A stretch of DNA of 7,065 bases. It comes from a bacterium. Lineage in GTDB: Bacteria > Zhuqueibacterota > Zhuqueibacteria > Thermofontimicrobiales > Thermofontimicrobiaceae. The translations under genes were made by a program, and so were the position numbers. The stretch is taken from assembly GCA_011046315.1 (NCBI GenBank), contig DSAU01000474.1, positions 1 through 7,065 on the forward strand. The letters are read 5' to 3'. The notes beneath the pieces are model-generated. The model ran no database searches, was not told the origin of the DNA, and saw nothing but the letters and a program-made list of their open reading frames with translations. Positions 5,764 through 7,065 of this stretch are shown piece after piece; the stretch's first letter is position 1, and each line of letters starts with the position of its first letter.

Positions 5764-6999
5764 TTATTTAATGCAAAAAAATTCAAATCTGCCTGCGACA
5801 TATAAACAAGCATCTGAAGAAATTGCGCCCATTATCCGACCATAGGATGTATCAGGTAATTCACAAATAAATTGCCGGTTACCTGATTGATCCATTGCAA
5901 TGATGTAACGATAGGTATAATCAAAATAAATCATACCTTTACAATCTCCACGAATTGAGGTTTGATGAATAGAAATATCAGCGTCCAACATGACTTTTGA
6001 CCACCTGAGATTGCCAGCATAATCAAAACAAAGCAGCTTATTCTTGCCTCCATACGCATAAATATTGCCGTCCTTATCTATATGCAGGCTAACGAAATGA
6101 TGTACATAGACATCACTTTTCCAGCGAAATTCTCCTTCTGGCGTTACTGACCAGATAACAAAAGTACTGTCTAACTTGATAAAATATATGTTACCGCTAC
6201 AATCAACAAGGGGAGAAGTCTGCAAAATATAACCCGTAGGCAGTTGCCACCGAACTGATCCAGTGTGTGCATCAATCGCATTGAATGTATTATCTGAACC
6301 GCCAGCGTATAGAACACCGCCATCGGGAGACATAGCAATTGAATAATTCGGATTCTCCATATATAAACCAGCCGTGCCACGTGTAGTCCATTTCAACGAA
6401 CCATCTGAATTAAGCGCATAAAGTGTCCCTTCAACGTCGACAAAATAAATGGTGCCATCCAGTCCCAAAGCTGGTGCAAAGGTATAAATTATGGTTGATG
6501 TATCATAAGTCCACTTAACAGTTCCGTCTGAGTTAAACGCATAAAATGGGCCGCCGTAAGCAGCAACATAGATGACATCACCTGCTCCTATTATTGGAGT
6601 CCACGCCATGAGTCCTTCGAGTTTCTTTTTCCATTTTAAGCTACCATCAGGATTTAGCGCGTGTAAATAGTAATTAACTGAAGGTGAACGTTCAGGTTTA
6701 GCACAGAAATAAATTGTACCATCTTCGCCGATAACCACACCCGATATCTCATTAAAAATTCCGTCGTTAAAATAAGTCCAACCAACCTTACCTTCTCGAG
6801 GTCCTTCATATCTGCTTCGCCCGGTGCATTGCATGTCCCCATGCGTTGAAGGCCACGGACTCTCCGCCAACGAGGGCCAGGGAATATCTACCTGAGGATG
6901 CGAACCATTGCCCGGTTCAGGTTCAGTTGAATTTTCTTTTTGGCAGTAAAATGGTAATAGCAAAATTAATAGCCAAAATATGTAAGTATTTTTTTTCAT
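5764..6999 (-). CDS. PQQ-like beta-propeller lipoprotein
   Basis: A 411-aa exported protein. The N-terminus MKKNTYIFWLLILLLPFYC has a positive end, a hydrophobic core and C19. It is followed by a polar, acidic linker (QKENSTEPEPG), typical of FCB lipoproteins, although FYC is a loose lipobox. WPSTHGDMQCTGRS (49-62) matches the lead-in often seen before PQQ-like propellers in these bacteria. Seven repeats about 40 residues apart follow, each ending in a motif like YALNSDGSLKW (near 113, 153, 194, 240, 283, 323 and 367), commonly preceded by DGTIYF-type strands. This gives a seven- or eight-bladed BamB-like propeller. Such proteins usually act as binding or assembly scaffolds. The repeat alone does not show that PQQ is bound, and no dehydrogenase catalytic region is apparent. 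The start has only a weak purine-rich AAAAGATG upstream. It is followed in the same direction by the small secreted gene after 120 bp. Confidence 0.82.
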   Translation of the reverse strand: MKKNTYIFWLLILLLPFYCQKENSTEPEPGNGSHPQVDIPWPSLAESPWPSTHGDMQCTGRSRYEGPREGKVGWTYFNDGIFNEISGVVIGEDGTIYFCAKPERSPSVNYYLHALNPDGSLKWKKKLEGLMAWTPIIGAGDVIYVAAYGGPFYAFNSDGTVKWTYDTSTIIYTFAPALGLDGTIYFVDVEGTLYALNSDGSLKWTTRGTAGLYMENPNYSIAMSPDGGVLYAGGSDNTFNAIDAHTGSVRWQLPTGYILQTSPLVDCSGNIYFIKLDSTFVIWSVTPEGEFRWKSDVYVHHFVSLHIDKDGNIYAYGGKNKLLCFDYAGNLRWSKVMLDADISIHQTSIRGDCKGMIYFDYTYRYIIAMDQSGNRQFICELPDTSYGRIMGAISSDACLYVAGRFEFFCIK

Positions 7000-7000
7000 A

Positions 7001-7048
7001 TCATCTTTTCAACACCATATTCACCTCTCTATCCGCCACCGCTGATAG
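7001..7048 (-). promoter_or_regulatory. Leader with hairpin and 5-codon mini-ORF
   Basis: On the minus strand, GAGAGGTGA (7029-7021) is a stronger Shine-Dalgarno than the one before the lipoprotein gene. It precedes ATG at 7018, which opens a five-codon frame (MVLKR) ending in TGA at 7003-7001, one base before the lipoprotein ATG. A hairpin with CTATC/GATAG arms plus two further GC pairs (7048-7029) directly abuts the Shine-Dalgarno. It could be a translational leader or a chance arrangement. The window ends before the promoter. Confidence 0.25.
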
Positions 7049-7065
7049 GATATTGATGTGAATCC

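Noticed and set aside
5764..6999. PQQ-dependent dehydrogenase
   Set aside because: The protein is too short, begins as a lipoprotein and shows only propeller repeats, without the catalytic and cofactor-binding regions expected of the enzymes.

Overview
The window looks like a chromosomal segment of a Gram-negative bacterium from the Fibrobacterota-Chlorobiota-Bacteroidota (FCB) supergroup. A Calditrichota, KSB1 or Marinimicrobia-like lineage fits best. The evidence is a PorV/PorQ-family outer-membrane protein next to a TonB-dependent receptor with an N-terminal carboxypeptidase-like domain, a Bacteroidota-style lipoprotein, and a cluster of 'TGTCATTGCGAG...GAAGCAATC' repeats. The taxonomic call is inference from gene content and was not tested by a search.

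Layout. Positions 1-694 hold a plus-strand toxin-antitoxin pair: a 73-aa antitoxin and an overlapping 149-aa PIN-domain (VapC-like) toxin, with a small dyad over the antitoxin ribosome-binding site. Positions 695-1013 have no convincing gene, only a weak terminator-like hairpin and a doubtful 51-codon minus-strand ORF. The rest is on the minus strand. In transcription order it is: a beta-propeller (PQQ-like repeat) lipoprotein (6999-5764), a small secreted four-cysteine protein of unknown function (about 5679-5281), an 840-aa TonB-dependent receptor (5274-2752), a 688-bp repeat-rich gap, and a PorV-like outer-membrane beta-barrel protein (2063-1014). The stop codon of the small secreted gene lies next to the receptor's Shine-Dalgarno sequence, so those two genes are almost certainly cotranscribed. 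All four proteins have export signals and belong to the envelope, which suggests one surface binding, uptake or display locus. Its substrate cannot be read from the sequence.

The most unusual part is the gap at 2064-2751. It contains at least nine copies of a modular repeat (A> <B <C D> E> F> <G <H <I), including 69-bp and about 42-bp tandem periods and an 86-bp palindrome. The cluster is bounded by an inverted repeat (18 of 20 bp in the core, 23 of 30 bp overall). Each arm carries an outward-facing sigma70-like promoter with identical 17-bp spacing. This resembles a non-autonomous, MITE-like composite element inserted between the receptor gene and porV, and it may now supply the porV promoter. 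A second oddity is the small secreted gene: a good AGGAG lies 6 nt before a GTC codon, exactly where a signal-peptide start would be expected.
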